This document shows, in pieces, positions 26,264-34,779 of a stretch of 64,000 bases of DNA; positions within the stretch are counted from its first letter, which is position 1; each line of letters opens with the position of its first letter. The notes beneath the pieces were generated by a model. That model did no database searches. It saw only the letters and a program-made list of their open reading frames with translations, and was not told where the DNA came from. A program made the position numbers and the translations under genes. This DNA is from Nitrosospira sp. (GTDB lineage Bacteria; Pseudomonadota; Gammaproteobacteria; Burkholderiales; Nitrosomonadaceae): the NCBI GenBank assembly GCA_013821425.1, contig JACDGV010000007.1, forward strand, positions 1 through 64,000, in the 5' to 3' direction.

Positions 26264-26307
26264 AGTTCTACTGAAGCTCGTGGCTAGTTTTACTGAAGCT
26301 CGCAGCT
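26264..26307 (+). repeat. 22-bp imperfect tandem repeat, two units
   Basis: The unit AGTTCTACTGAAGCTCGTGGCT is followed directly by AGTTTTACTGAAGCTCGCAGCT, with three differences. The purpose is unknown; it could be a regulator-binding pair spaced by two helical turns. Confidence 0.7.
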
Positions 26308-26367
26308 ATATTGTTAAGCCCGTTTCAAGGCATAAGAGAACATAAGGGAAACAGGGGAGAAAACGCC

Positions 26368-26442
26368 ATGACTCAGCGCTGTAACTCAGATGCGAGCTGG
26401 GGGGAATGTTGCGCCGGCGCGTGTAAATCGTGCCGAGTATGA
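26368..26442 (+). CDS. Possible 24-residue Cys-rich peptide
   Basis: An ATG at 26368 stands eight bases after GGGGAG and opens a 24-codon frame with five cysteines (positions 5, 14, 15, 19, 22), one tryptophan and a TGA stop. It precedes the heptose cluster by about 120 bases. It might be a leader peptide, a metal-binding peptide or a chance frame. No known family was recognised and no modifying enzyme lies beside it. Confidence 0.3.
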   Translation: MTQRCNSDASWGECCAGACKSCRV

Positions 26443-26565
26443 TTTTCCCGGGGGTTGTTGTGTTACCGGTGGTTCAGATCACCGTAGTGCTGCATGTGTC
26501 CAGACTGTTTCTGTCTCGCAGCCGACGCATGCCAATATGACAGGCTCAAGATACAAGGGGAGAGC

Positions 26566-28497
26566 ATGAAAAAGAGAATTGCACTTATAAGTGAACACGC
26601 CTCGCCATTAGCAGCCGTCGGGGGAGCGGATACCGGCGGCCAGAATATCGCCGTGGCTGAATTAGCTCAACATTTAGCAGCTTTGGGCTATCAAATTGAC
26701 ATCTTTACCCGCTGGGACGACCGGCGGATGCCTAAAATCATTAACTGGCGGGGGGGGATACGCGTCATCCATGTGGAAGCGGGTCCAGTAACTTTCATTC
26801 CGAAAGAAAAGCTGCTCCCTTATATGCCGGCTTTTACAAAGGATATGCTGCGCCTTATTGAAGCGGAAAATAACCCCTACAAGCTGATCCACGCCCACTT
26901 CTTTATGTCTGCACTGGTTGCCGCGGACATTAAGCGAAAACTTGGCATTCCTTTCATCGTTACCTTTCATGCACTGGCAAAAGTACGCAGAATCCACCAA
27001 GGCAGGAACGACTGGTTCCCTGATGAAGGTTTTGCCATAGAAGAACGAGTAGTGGCAGAGGCCGACCAGATTGTAGCCTTGTGCCCGCAAGAGCACGACG
27101 ACCTGACCAATCTCTACCAGGCTCATTCTGCGAAAATTACGATTATTCCAAACGGTTTCCGCCCGGATGAGGTTTATCCGCTTGACAAACTGTTCGCCCG
27201 AATGGCGTTAAAACTCGATCCGAAAGAAAAAATTGTCCTGCAGGTGGGTCGCATGGTGCCACGGAAAGGAGTTGATAACGTCATAAAAGCGGTTGCTTAT
27301 ATGCGTCGGGAGCATAACGTCCGGACGCGGCTGTTAGTTGTAGGCGGTGAATCGGATGAGCCAGATCCCAGGATAACGCCCGAAATCGGCCGCCTGCAAA
27401 GATTAGCCGAAACGGAGGGTGGCAGTGACCTGGTGACATTTGTCGGGCGCCGCAACCGGGCCATGCTGCATTATTACTACAGCGCGGCCGACGTCTTCGC
27501 GACTACGCCGTGGTATGAACCATTCGGGATTACTCCGCTTGAGTCCATGGCCTGCGGAACGCCCGTGGTCGGTTCAAGTGTCGGCGGCATCAAATCCACC
27601 GTTGTGGATGGCAAGACGGGGTTCCTCGTGCCGCCCAACGATTTCGCCTTGCTGGGCCAGCGCATCATCGAGTTACTTAACAGCAACAAGCTCATGATGT
27701 ATTTCAAGGAAAACGCGATTCGCCACGTCAATGAAAACTACACATGGACGAAAGCCGCGCATCTGACGGCTAACATGTACGAACGGGTCGCGACGCAGAG
27801 CCCCCTGCGGGCGGTCGACGAGGACGACCCGCTGTCGTATATCGACGAATCCTTCGAGTCATTGATCAGAACCATCAGGAAATCGAGGCGCAAAATCCGC
27901 CTCGCGACCCTGGACTCAGCCCAGGCTATTTACCGCTCACTCGCGCGTGGGGGAAAGGTATTAGTCTGCGGCAATGGGGGCAGCGCAGCAGAAGCCCAAC
28001 ATTTCGCGACCGAACTCGTTGGTCGGTTTGAGGCCACCGGGCGTCGCGGGCTGCCGGTCATGGCGCTGACGGCAGACACGACATTTATCACTGCCTGGGC
28101 AAATGATTTCAGCTTTGATGACGTGTTCGCCAGGCAGGTCGAGGCGCACGGACAACCGGGCGACGTTCTCGTCGTTATCAGCTCAAGTGGCAGATCGCCC
28201 AACCTGCTCAAGGCAATACAGGCGGCTCGCACGCGACAAATGTTTTGCGTTGGGCTGCTTGGTAGAGAGGGCGGTCCTGCGGCAGAGTTGACCGATGTGA
28301 ACATCGTTATTCCGTCGGATGAGACATCGCGCATTCAGGAGGTACAACTGCATGTTCTCCATGTGCTCGGCCACCTGATTGAGCAGCAAATCATGGCGGA
28401 CGACCAGAAAACGGTTCAGATACCAGAAGAATGGCCAATTAGCCATTTTCAGGTAGCTGATCTACCTGTTAAAACCATTAGCAAGGGGAAGATCTGA
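26566..28497 (+). CDS. Fusion of GT4 glycosyltransferase and GmhA-type sedoheptulose-7-phosphate isomerase
   Basis: The 643-residue protein joins two enzymes. Residues 1 to about 420 form a GT-B glycosyltransferase of family 4, with the sucrose-phosphate-synthase-like GGADTGGQ near 20, VGRMVPRKGVDNVI and the donor-site EPFGITPLESMACGTPVV. Residues from about 450 to 610 form a SIS domain of the GmhA type, with VCGNGGSAAEAQHFATELVG, ISSSGRSPNLLKAI and RIQEVQLHVLHVLGHLIE. GmhA makes D-glycero-D-manno-heptose-7-phosphate, the first step to ADP-heptose; the next steps, gmhB and hldE, follow in the same operon. The start ATG has AAGGGGAG before it. The gene ends one base before the next start. Confidence 0.9.
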   Translation: MKKRIALISEHASPLAAVGGADTGGQNIAVAELAQHLAALGYQIDIFTRWDDRRMPKIINWRGGIRVIHVEAGPVTFIPKEKLLPYMPAFTKDMLRLIEAENNPYKLIHAHFFMSALVAADIKRKLGIPFIVTFHALAKVRRIHQGRNDWFPDEGFAIEERVVAEADQIVALCPQEHDDLTNLYQAHSAKITIIPNGFRPDEVYPLDKLFARMALKLDPKEKIVLQVGRMVPRKGVDNVIKAVAYMRREHNVRTRLLVVGGESDEPDPRITPEIGRLQRLAETEGGSDLVTFVGRRNRAMLHYYYSAADVFATTPWYEPFGITPLESMACGTPVVGSSVGGIKSTVVDGKTGFLVPPNDFALLGQRIIELLNSNKLMMYFKENAIRHVNENYTWTKAAHLTANMYERVATQSPLRAVDEDDPLSYIDESFESLIRTIRKSRRKIRLATLDSAQAIYRSLARGGKVLVCGNGGSAAEAQHFATELVGRFEATGRRGLPVMALTADTTFITAWANDFSFDDVFARQVEAHGQPGDVLVVISSSGRSPNLLKAIQAARTRQMFCVGLLGREGGPAAELTDVNIVIPSDETSRIQEVQLHVLHVLGHLIEQQIMADDQKTVQIPEEWPISHFQVADLPVKTISKGKI

Positions 28498-28498
28498 T

Positions 28499-29230
28499 AT
28501 GAGTCTGCGGAGCATGACCGATAAGGTGGTTATTGTTACCGGCGCGGGCCAGGGATTAGGCGAGGCTATTGCGAAGACGCTCGGCGCAGCAGGCGCGATG
28601 ATATGCGGCTGCGATATCAAGGCAAATGAGGTGAAGAAAGTAGCCCAGGCTATCAATGATGGCGGCGGGACCGCCCGCTCGTATGTGCTGGATGTTCGTA
28701 ACGAGGATGATGTCAACCACACCATGGACCATATCATGGCGGAACATGGGCGGATTGATGTATTGGTCAATAATGCCGGTACTGACACGACGCTCCCGAT
28801 TGAAGATTTGAGTATCGCCGATTGGGACCGCGTCCTGGATGTTAACTTACGCGGCCCCTTCCTGCTGTCGAAAGCGATCTATCCGTTCCTGAAGCATCAG
28901 GGCAAGGGCCACATTGTCAATATCACCTCGACGGCCGCCAAGCGAGTCTGGACCGAGGCGACCGCCTACCACGCCAGCAAGTGGGGACTGCTGGGGTTCA
29001 GCCACGCTTTGCATGCAGAAGCCCGGCGCTATAATGTGAAGGTTACCGCCGTTGTTGTCGGCGGGATGCGTACACCCTTTATTCTGGAGCGTTTTCCCGA
29101 GACCGATCCGGGTGTTCTCCAGGACCCGCAAAATGTTGCTGAAACGATACACTTCGTCCTAACGCAGCCGGACGAAACCGTGATTCCCGAGGTGATGGTA
29201 CTGCCGATGAGGGAGACGTCATGGCCGTAG
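28499..29230 (+). CDS. SDR-family NAD(P)-dependent oxidoreductase
   Basis: This 243-residue classical short-chain dehydrogenase has TGAGQGLG (cofactor loop, about 15-22), NNAG (about 91-94), a serine in NITSTAAK and the catalytic YHASK (about 160-164). The substrate is not evident; its place between the GmhA fusion and gmhB suggests it oxidises, reduces or epimerises a heptose intermediate. It begins one base after the preceding stop and overlaps gmhB by ten bases. Confidence 0.88.
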   Translation: MSLRSMTDKVVIVTGAGQGLGEAIAKTLGAAGAMICGCDIKANEVKKVAQAINDGGGTARSYVLDVRNEDDVNHTMDHIMAEHGRIDVLVNNAGTDTTLPIEDLSIADWDRVLDVNLRGPFLLSKAIYPFLKHQGKGHIVNITSTAAKRVWTEATAYHASKWGLLGFSHALHAEARRYNVKVTAVVVGGMRTPFILERFPETDPGVLQDPQNVAETIHFVLTQPDETVIPEVMVLPMRETSWP

Positions 29231-29793
29231 AGCTTGGCAAGGCCGTGTTCATCGATAAAGATGGCACGCTTATTCACGACGTGCCGTACAACGTTGATCC
29301 CCGGCGTATCGAGCTAACGGAGGGCATCGGCGCGGCGCTCCACCGTATGAAAAATGCCGGTTATAAACTGATCGTCATTTCCAACCAATCCGGGATTGCA
29401 AGAAGGCTGTTTAACGAAAACGATCTCCTGCCTGTTAATCAGCAAATTCAAGCCCTGTTGGGGCCTTACGACGCCAGAGTCGACGCCTTTTATTACTGCC
29501 CGCACGGGCCGGGGGATGGTTGCGAATGCCGCAAGCCGATGCCGGGGATGATTTTACGGGCAGCGAGGGATCAGGCCATCGATCCGCGGAGCTCATGGAT
29601 GATAGGCGATATTTTACATGACGTCGAAGCCGGCAACCGCGCCGGCTGTCGCACCATCCACTTCAATAACGGAAACGAGACGGAGTGGATAACGGGCAAC
29701 TATCGACAGCCAAGTCACTCGGTGAAAAACCTGGCGGAAGCGGCCGATGTCATTTGCCGGCACGCCTTGGGCCTGTGGAAGGAGGCAGTATGA
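29221..29793 (+). CDS. gmhB: D-glycero-D-manno-heptose-1,7-bisphosphate 7-phosphatase (HAD-IIIA)
   Basis: GmhB removes the 7-phosphate from heptose bisphosphate. The 190-residue HAD enzyme has the nucleophile motif FIDKDGTL (10-17), ISNQSGIARR, the zinc-loop pattern CPHGPGDGCECRKP and the late SWMIGDILHDVEAGNRAG motif. It overlaps the SDR gene at its start and hldE by four bases (ATGA) at its end, typical of coupled translation. Confidence 0.92.
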   Translation: MAVELGKAVFIDKDGTLIHDVPYNVDPRRIELTEGIGAALHRMKNAGYKLIVISNQSGIARRLFNENDLLPVNQQIQALLGPYDARVDAFYYCPHGPGDGCECRKPMPGMILRAARDQAIDPRSSWMIGDILHDVEAGNRAGCRTIHFNNGNETEWITGNYRQPSHSVKNLAEAADVICRHALGLWKEAV

Positions 29794-31265
29794 ACAGCCC
29801 GTACCTGGCCACTATCGATCGTTTTAATAGCTTGAATGTCATGGTGATTGGGGATGCGATGCTCGACGTTTATCTCAATGGATCGGCTAATCGTATTTGC
29901 AGGGAAGCTCCCGTTCCGATTGTTGATATTAAAGATGTCAGGACGTTGCCGGGAGGAGCAGCGAATACGGCGGTGAACCTGGCAGAATTAGGGGCCCGGG
30001 TGCACTATTTGTCCATAATGGGTTGCGATCACGAGGCCGAGTTGCTAAAAGACTCTCTCGAGAGCCATGGCCTCGACACCTCGCTAATAATGCGCGACCG
30101 GGCTCGCCGGACAATTACAAAACAACGTGTGGCTGCTGGTAATCAACTGCTCGTGCGTTTTGATACCGGAACGACCGAAGCGATACGAGGCGGGTATGAG
30201 CGCCAGCTAATCAACAGCCTGAAAGAAAAGTTTCACGAGGTTGATGCGGTCGTTGTCTCGGACTATGGCTACGGTGTCATGACAGATAAGGTCATCGGCG
30301 TGCTCGGGGCTTTACAACGTAAAAAAGAGAATATCCTAGTGATCGATGCCAAGTCGCTCGATAAATATGTCCGCATCGGCGCTACCGTCGCGAAGCCGAA
30401 CTATCAGGAGCTGGTGACGCTACTTGCCATTACGGAACCCGCTGCAACTGGTTACCGGTCTGAGCAGATCAAACGCTACGGACAGAAGCTGCTAAAAAAA
30501 ACCGGAACAAGATATGTTGCGGCCACGATTGATATTGAAGGCGCATTGTTGTTTCAGCATGGCAAGGAGCCCTATCGCACTTTCTCCAAACCGGTGGAGA
30601 ATACCAGGGCGGCTGGAGCTGGCGATACCTATGTAAGCGCCCTTACGCTTGCGCTAGCCGCGGGAGCATCTATTGAAGCCGCCGCCGAGATCGCCAAGTC
30701 CGCTGCTGTGGTGATACTGCAAAAATCCGCCACGGCCACCTGTACCCAGAACGAGTTGAGCCATTATTTTGGGAGTAGCAGCAAATATATCCCCGACTGG
30801 AAAGAACTAAAGAGCCGGTTTGACACATTCAGAAAAGAAGGCAGGCGCATCGTGTTTACGAACGGTTGCTTTGATCTGCTTCACAGCGGGCATGTCACCT
30901 ATCTGGAGCAGGCGCGGGCCTTGGGCGATGTCCTGGTTCTCGGCCTTAACTCCGATACCAGCATTAAACGCCTGAAGGGCAGCAACCGGCCGATTAATAA
31001 TCTGTATGAACGCATTCGCATACTGTCGGGGCTGGAGTCAGTCACGCTCATGACATCGTTCGAGGAAGACACACCAATAAGTCTCCTCGCCATCATTCGG
31101 CCCGACATGTATGTAAAGGGTGGTGACTATAACATCGAGAATCTTCCCGAGGCCCCGATCGTCCTGGCCTATGGTGGAAAAGTGCAGATAATGCCTTTCG
31201 TCCAGGACCGATCCACCACTAAGATCATAACCAGGATTAAAAGCCTCGATAAGCAACCTGCGTAA
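29790..31265 (+). CDS. hldE: Bifunctional heptose 7-phosphate kinase / heptose 1-phosphate adenylyltransferase
   Basis: The 491-residue protein joins a PfkB-type kinase (residues 1 to about 330, with GDAMLDVY, PGGAANTAVNLAELG and the anion-hole motif AAGAGDTY) to a nucleotidyltransferase (about 355-491, with FTNGCFDLLHSGHVTYL containing HxGH). It phosphorylates heptose-7-phosphate at C1 and later adds AMP to give ADP-heptose. The start ATG 29790 follows GGAGG by four bases. It completes an ADP-heptose route with the GmhA fusion and GmhB; only an HldD-type epimerase is missing. Confidence 0.94.
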   Translation: MNSPYLATIDRFNSLNVMVIGDAMLDVYLNGSANRICREAPVPIVDIKDVRTLPGGAANTAVNLAELGARVHYLSIMGCDHEAELLKDSLESHGLDTSLIMRDRARRTITKQRVAAGNQLLVRFDTGTTEAIRGGYERQLINSLKEKFHEVDAVVVSDYGYGVMTDKVIGVLGALQRKKENILVIDAKSLDKYVRIGATVAKPNYQELVTLLAITEPAATGYRSEQIKRYGQKLLKKTGTRYVAATIDIEGALLFQHGKEPYRTFSKPVENTRAAGAGDTYVSALTLALAAGASIEAAAEIAKSAAVVILQKSATATCTQNELSHYFGSSSKYIPDWKELKSRFDTFRKEGRRIVFTNGCFDLLHSGHVTYLEQARALGDVLVLGLNSDTSIKRLKGSNRPINNLYERIRILSGLESVTLMTSFEEDTPISLLAIIRPDMYVKGGDYNIENLPEAPIVLAYGGKVQIMPFVQDRSTTKIITRIKSLDKQPA

Positions 31266-31279
31266 CCAGGGCAGGGGCA

Positions 31280-32398
31280 ATGTTTTCCGCGGGCTGGAAG
31301 AACCTGAAGAATATACTGTGTATCCGTTTGGATAACATGGGCGATGTTCTGATGAGCCAGCCGGCTATGCGGGCGTTGAAACAATCAGTTCCAGGCAGGA
31401 AAATAACCCTGCTGACATCAAGCGCAGGCTCAGGTATTGCTCCGTTTATTCCTGAAGTAGACGATACCATCTCCTTCGATGTTCCATGGGTAAAGACGGA
31501 GGAAGTCAGCGGAGAGCGCCGGCTTGCAGCGCTTGCAAACGAGTTAAAACGCCGTCGGTTTGACGCAGCGGTAATCTTTAACGTCTATAGCCAGAACCCG
31601 CTGCCAGCAGCGATGATGTGCTACCAGGCAGGGATCAGAACGGTTTTGGGTTATTGCCGCGAAAACCCCTATCAGCTTATCACTCATTGGGTACCGGACA
31701 AGGAGCCGCTCAACTATATCGCCCATGAGGTTGAACGCCAGCTGCGGCTAGTACAGTCCACCGGAGCGGCGACGTTCGACACAGAGCTTTCGCTGGAAAT
31801 TCCAGAGGAGAGCCGGCAAAAGATATCGGAAAAGATAACGGAGAGGTTAGCAGCGCTGAGGATTCGAGCGAATGAGCCGTGGCTGGTACTGCATGCCGGG
31901 GTAAGCGAAGAAAAGCGGCGCTATCCGCCCAATGATTACATAACGGCCTGCCGATCGCTCATCAAGCAAGGCTATCGGATTGTACTTACTGGTAGTGGCA
32001 GCGAACGAGGTTATGTTGACGAAATTGCTCGCCAACTCAGCGATGCTGCCACTAATGTCGCGGGTGAACTGTCGGTCGCGGAACTCATTACGCTGATTGC
32101 GGCGGTGCCGGTTTTAGTCTCGAATAATACCGGTCCAGTCCACATCGCTGCCGCCGTCGGGACCCCTGTCGTCGTGCTGTATGCGATGACAAACCCCCAG
32201 CACACTCCCTGGCAGATACCGAGTCGCGTGCTTTACTTTGAGGTCCCGCCAGAATTAAGAACGAAGAACGAGCTGCTTCAGTCTTTCCCGGGGGTATCAA
32301 CTCCCAGGGCTTCACCTGGCGCGATTGTGCAAGCGGTTAATGAACTTGTAGGGGGAACTAATGCGAGCAGGAACTACTGTACTTATTCCTTCCTGTAA
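31280..32398 (+). CDS. Glycosyltransferase family 9 (heptosyltransferase-like)
   Basis: The 372-residue GT-B enzyme has the GT9 N-terminal pattern CIRLDNMGDVLMSQPAMRAL (about 16-35) and the C-terminal VSNNTGPVHIAAAVGTPVVVLY donor-site motif. GT9 enzymes transfer heptose from ADP-heptose to lipid or glycan acceptors. Its ribosome site is GGGG before ATG 31280, 14 bases after hldE. The last 38 bases overlap the next gene. Confidence 0.9.
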   Translation: MFSAGWKNLKNILCIRLDNMGDVLMSQPAMRALKQSVPGRKITLLTSSAGSGIAPFIPEVDDTISFDVPWVKTEEVSGERRLAALANELKRRRFDAAVIFNVYSQNPLPAAMMCYQAGIRTVLGYCRENPYQLITHWVPDKEPLNYIAHEVERQLRLVQSTGAATFDTELSLEIPEESRQKISEKITERLAALRIRANEPWLVLHAGVSEEKRRYPPNDYITACRSLIKQGYRIVLTGSGSERGYVDEIARQLSDAATNVAGELSVAELITLIAAVPVLVSNNTGPVHIAAAVGTPVVVLYAMTNPQHTPWQIPSRVLYFEVPPELRTKNELLQSFPGVSTPRASPGAIVQAVNELVGGTNASRNYCTYSFL

Positions 32399-33164
32399 CC
32401 GGCCCGCTACCCTGGCGGTTACGCTCTCTGGGCTTTGTTTTCAGGAGTGCCGAGATTTTGGCGTCGTTATCTCCCATCAAAGTGACACGCCCGTTTATCG
32501 GGATTCTTCAGTCCAGACGGCTATACGGCTGCTGGAAAAAAAAGGGCATCAGGTGCGGCAACTGGCCAATCTGCCACGGCGCGGGCTGGCTCAGCAACGC
32601 CAGTTTCTATTGGACTCTGCGGAGTCTCCCTACTGCCTTTATCTTGATGACGACGTTTTACTGGAGCCTTTTGTTGTCGGCAATATGCTGCAAGCTCATG
32701 AGGAAGAAGATATCGGATTTGTCGGGCAAGCCCTCATTGGCCTCTCATATCGGCATGACTATCGGCTTCATGAGCAGACAATCGAGTTATGGGAGGGGCC
32801 AGTTGAGCCGGAGCTTGTTACTCCCCGGGATCGAGCCTGGCAGAGGCACACCCTCCATAATGCAGCCAATATTCTCCATATCCAGGAAAAACTAGAGCTT
32901 ACTCCCAACACCCAGAAAAAATACAAGGTTGCCTGGGTTGGGGGCTGCGTGCTGTACGACACTCAAAAGCTTCGAGAAACGGGCGGGTTTGAATTCTGGC
33001 AAGACATACCAAAAGAGCATGCTGGCGAAGATGTCCTTGCACAGCTGAGAGTGATGAAGCGCTATGGCGGCTGCGGCCTCATCCCGTCGGGCGCTTACCA
33101 CCAAGAGGCGCAAACCACCGTAACCAACAGAAAATTCGATCTCCCGAAGGAATTGGCCTTATGA
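32361..33164 (+). CDS. Glycosyltransferase family 2
   Basis: The 267-residue GT-A enzyme has TVLIPSCNRPATLAVTL at its start and the metal-binding LYLDDDVLLEP (about 93-103), plus GGCVLYDTQKLRETGGF. It probably adds a sugar to the growing glycan. The ATG at 32361 has GGGGGAA before it, so the 38-base overlap with the GT9 gene appears real. No membrane segments are seen. Confidence 0.86.
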   Translation: MRAGTTVLIPSCNRPATLAVTLSGLCFQECRDFGVVISHQSDTPVYRDSSVQTAIRLLEKKGHQVRQLANLPRRGLAQQRQFLLDSAESPYCLYLDDDVLLEPFVVGNMLQAHEEEDIGFVGQALIGLSYRHDYRLHEQTIELWEGPVEPELVTPRDRAWQRHTLHNAANILHIQEKLELTPNTQKKYKVAWVGGCVLYDTQKLRETGGFEFWQDIPKEHAGEDVLAQLRVMKRYGGCGLIPSGAYHQEAQTTVTNRKFDLPKELAL

Positions 33165-33196
33165 GCAAAGAGCGCAAAAAAAAAGCAAAAGAGTAG
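33161..33196 (+). other. Micro reading frame of 11 lysine-rich codons
   Basis: ATG 33161 overlaps the preceding stop (ATGA) and opens a frame of 11 residues, six of them Lys or Arg, that runs through nine consecutive A bases. An AAGGA lies nine bases upstream. It may be the relic of a lost gene start or a slippage site; real expression is uncertain. Confidence 0.2.
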
Positions 33197-33223
33197 AGCC
33201 GTACCTTTCTAATAAGCTATAGC

Positions 33224-34018
33224 ATGGAAAATCTGAAGATTAAAATGCCTGAACAAGAAGATTTTTTTATTGAAGAAATAGAAAAAATAGCAAGGAGCGC
33301 AGGGGACATTGTTAAAGCACATTACTTGCGAGGCGTGGCACATGAATTCAAATCTGCGCGGCAGGTAGTAACCGATGCCGACAAGGAGTCTGAACAGCTG
33401 CTAAAAGAAAGACTTCTGCAAATACACCGCTGCCGGTTTTATGGAGAAGAAGGAGGCGGAGATATTGCGGAACAAGGCGATCAGTGGGTGGTTGATCCAC
33501 TTGACGGGACGGAAAACATGAGCGGATACCCTCCGCTTCTTGCTATCTCGGTTGGGCTTCTTTGCGACGGGAAGCCTATTCTCGGCGTCATTTACGATCC
33601 CATCCACGCCATTCTATATAGCGCTTGGGAAGGTGGGCGAACAAGAGTAAACGGGGAAGTCGCAGGCGTAAGCAGCCAGACCAATCCGGCAGAGGCCATT
33701 GTCGCGCTGGATTTTTCGTCGGAAATGGACACGCGCTGTCAGACACTTGAGCAACTTTCACGCGTACTGGAACAAGCTCGTGCAGTAAAGGTATTTGGTG
33801 CTCCTGTTCTATCGTTGGCGGCGGTGGCAGCGGGACGACTCGATCTATTTTTCCGTCCCTCGACCAAACTAACGGATATGGTAGCGGGTGTCTGCATAGT
33901 CAGGGCATCGGGAGGAAGAGCGGTCGATTATGACGGTAGGGATTGGACAATCCATTCAAAAGGGGTGATTGCAGGCTCTGCCGGGATGGTTGACGCCTAT
34001 CTCCCTTGTTTCGGGTAA
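33224..34018 (+). CDS. Inositol-monophosphatase-family phosphatase
   Basis: The 264-residue enzyme belongs to the Mg-dependent IMPase/CysQ/FBPase fold. It has VVTDADKESEQ, YGEEGGGD (first metal site), WVVDPLDGTENM (second site) and TKLTDMVAGVCIVRASGG, the family's late motif. Family members act on inositol phosphates, PAP or sugar phosphates; here a sugar or heptose phosphate is plausible from context only. A second possible start is ATG 33245. Confidence 0.88.
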   Translation: MENLKIKMPEQEDFFIEEIEKIARSAGDIVKAHYLRGVAHEFKSARQVVTDADKESEQLLKERLLQIHRCRFYGEEGGGDIAEQGDQWVVDPLDGTENMSGYPPLLAISVGLLCDGKPILGVIYDPIHAILYSAWEGGRTRVNGEVAGVSSQTNPAEAIVALDFSSEMDTRCQTLEQLSRVLEQARAVKVFGAPVLSLAAVAAGRLDLFFRPSTKLTDMVAGVCIVRASGGRAVDYDGRDWTIHSKGVIAGSAGMVDAYLPCFG

Positions 34019-34032
34019 TCCCCGTCAATAGA

Positions 34033-34082
34033 TACTGATTGATCGGCCTATTGGGCCCTACGCCCGGCCGCTCCAATCAGTA
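34033..34082. repeat. Composite inverted repeat after the IMPase gene
   Basis: TACTGATTG (34033-34041) pairs with CAATCAGTA (34074-34082). Inside, CGGCC pairs with GGCCG and GGGC with GCCC, giving a long stepped hairpin. There is no T-run. It could serve as a terminator for both strands or as a repeat element. Confidence 0.6.
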
Positions 34083-34186
34083 CCGTCTTGTGAAATTATG
34101 CAGGCTCTTCCGAAATGGCTGACGTCTGCCTCCCTATTTGTCAGGTAGTTGTCCAAGTTCTACTATTTGCATCTATGTTAAGGGGG

Positions 34187-34645
34187 CTACGCTTCGGCTT
34201 TTGTCCCCTCACACAAGCCAACGAGCATTACGGAATCAATCACATGATTCTGCATGCTCGCCACCACCTTTGATTTATCGGCGCTCGCAGGTAAGTCAAG
34301 CACGGTATCGAGGGCAAATAACTGAAAGTGATAATGATGGGTGCCGCTGAAGTACTTCGGACAGGGTCCCTCATAACCATGGGTGCCGCCGTTGGCGATG
34401 CCTTCCATGCCGCCATCGGGAATATGGCCGACCGGTACAGATGTTGTTATTGCTGGGATATCAAAAACAAGCCAGTGGATCCAGGGGTCCGGTGTTGCAT
34501 CTCGATCTTCCACGATAAGAACGAGACTTCTGGTCTGCGGGGGGGGATCTCCAAACTCGAGGGCAGGACTGATATTCTCTCCCATACAAGTATGCGGCGT
34601 AGGGACGCTGGTACGATCGCGAAATACTGGACTGGTAATAAACAT
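34187..34645 (-). CDS. YbhB/YbcL-family Raf kinase inhibitor-like (PEBP) protein
   Basis: The 152-residue protein has the bacterial PEBP fold. Visible motifs are SPALEFGDPPPQTRSLVLIVEDRDA with the ligand-pocket Asp residues, PWIHWLVFDIPA and YEGPCPKYFSGTHHYHFQLFALD. The molecular role of bacterial members is poorly known. ATG 34645 follows AAGGAG by six bases, so the longer frame to 34750 is not used. It interrupts the heptose cluster on the opposite strand, suggesting an unrelated insertion. Confidence 0.9.
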   Translation of the reverse strand: MFITSPVFRDRTSVPTPHTCMGENISPALEFGDPPPQTRSLVLIVEDRDATPDPWIHWLVFDIPAITTSVPVGHIPDGGMEGIANGGTHGYEGPCPKYFSGTHHYHFQLFALDTVLDLPASADKSKVVASMQNHVIDSVMLVGLCEGTKAEA

Positions 34646-34779
34646 GAATGGCTCCTTTCTTGCCCCACATGGGTAACGAAACAAAGATGGAATACACCGG
34701 AAAATCGTTGCGGAAATAGTTCCTGTCTTCCATGTGATAATAGGACACAAATAATAAACGGTTTATCACCAACAATCAT

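Larger units (their letters stand above)
25979..26565. other. Long intergenic region before the heptose cluster
   Basis: The 587 bases hold a hairpin (26213-26245), a 22-bp tandem repeat (26264-26307), a short Cys-rich frame with a ribosome site (26368-26442), and a small dyad CGGTG...CACCG near 26470-26487. The promoter of the following operon is presumably here. Confidence 0.6.
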
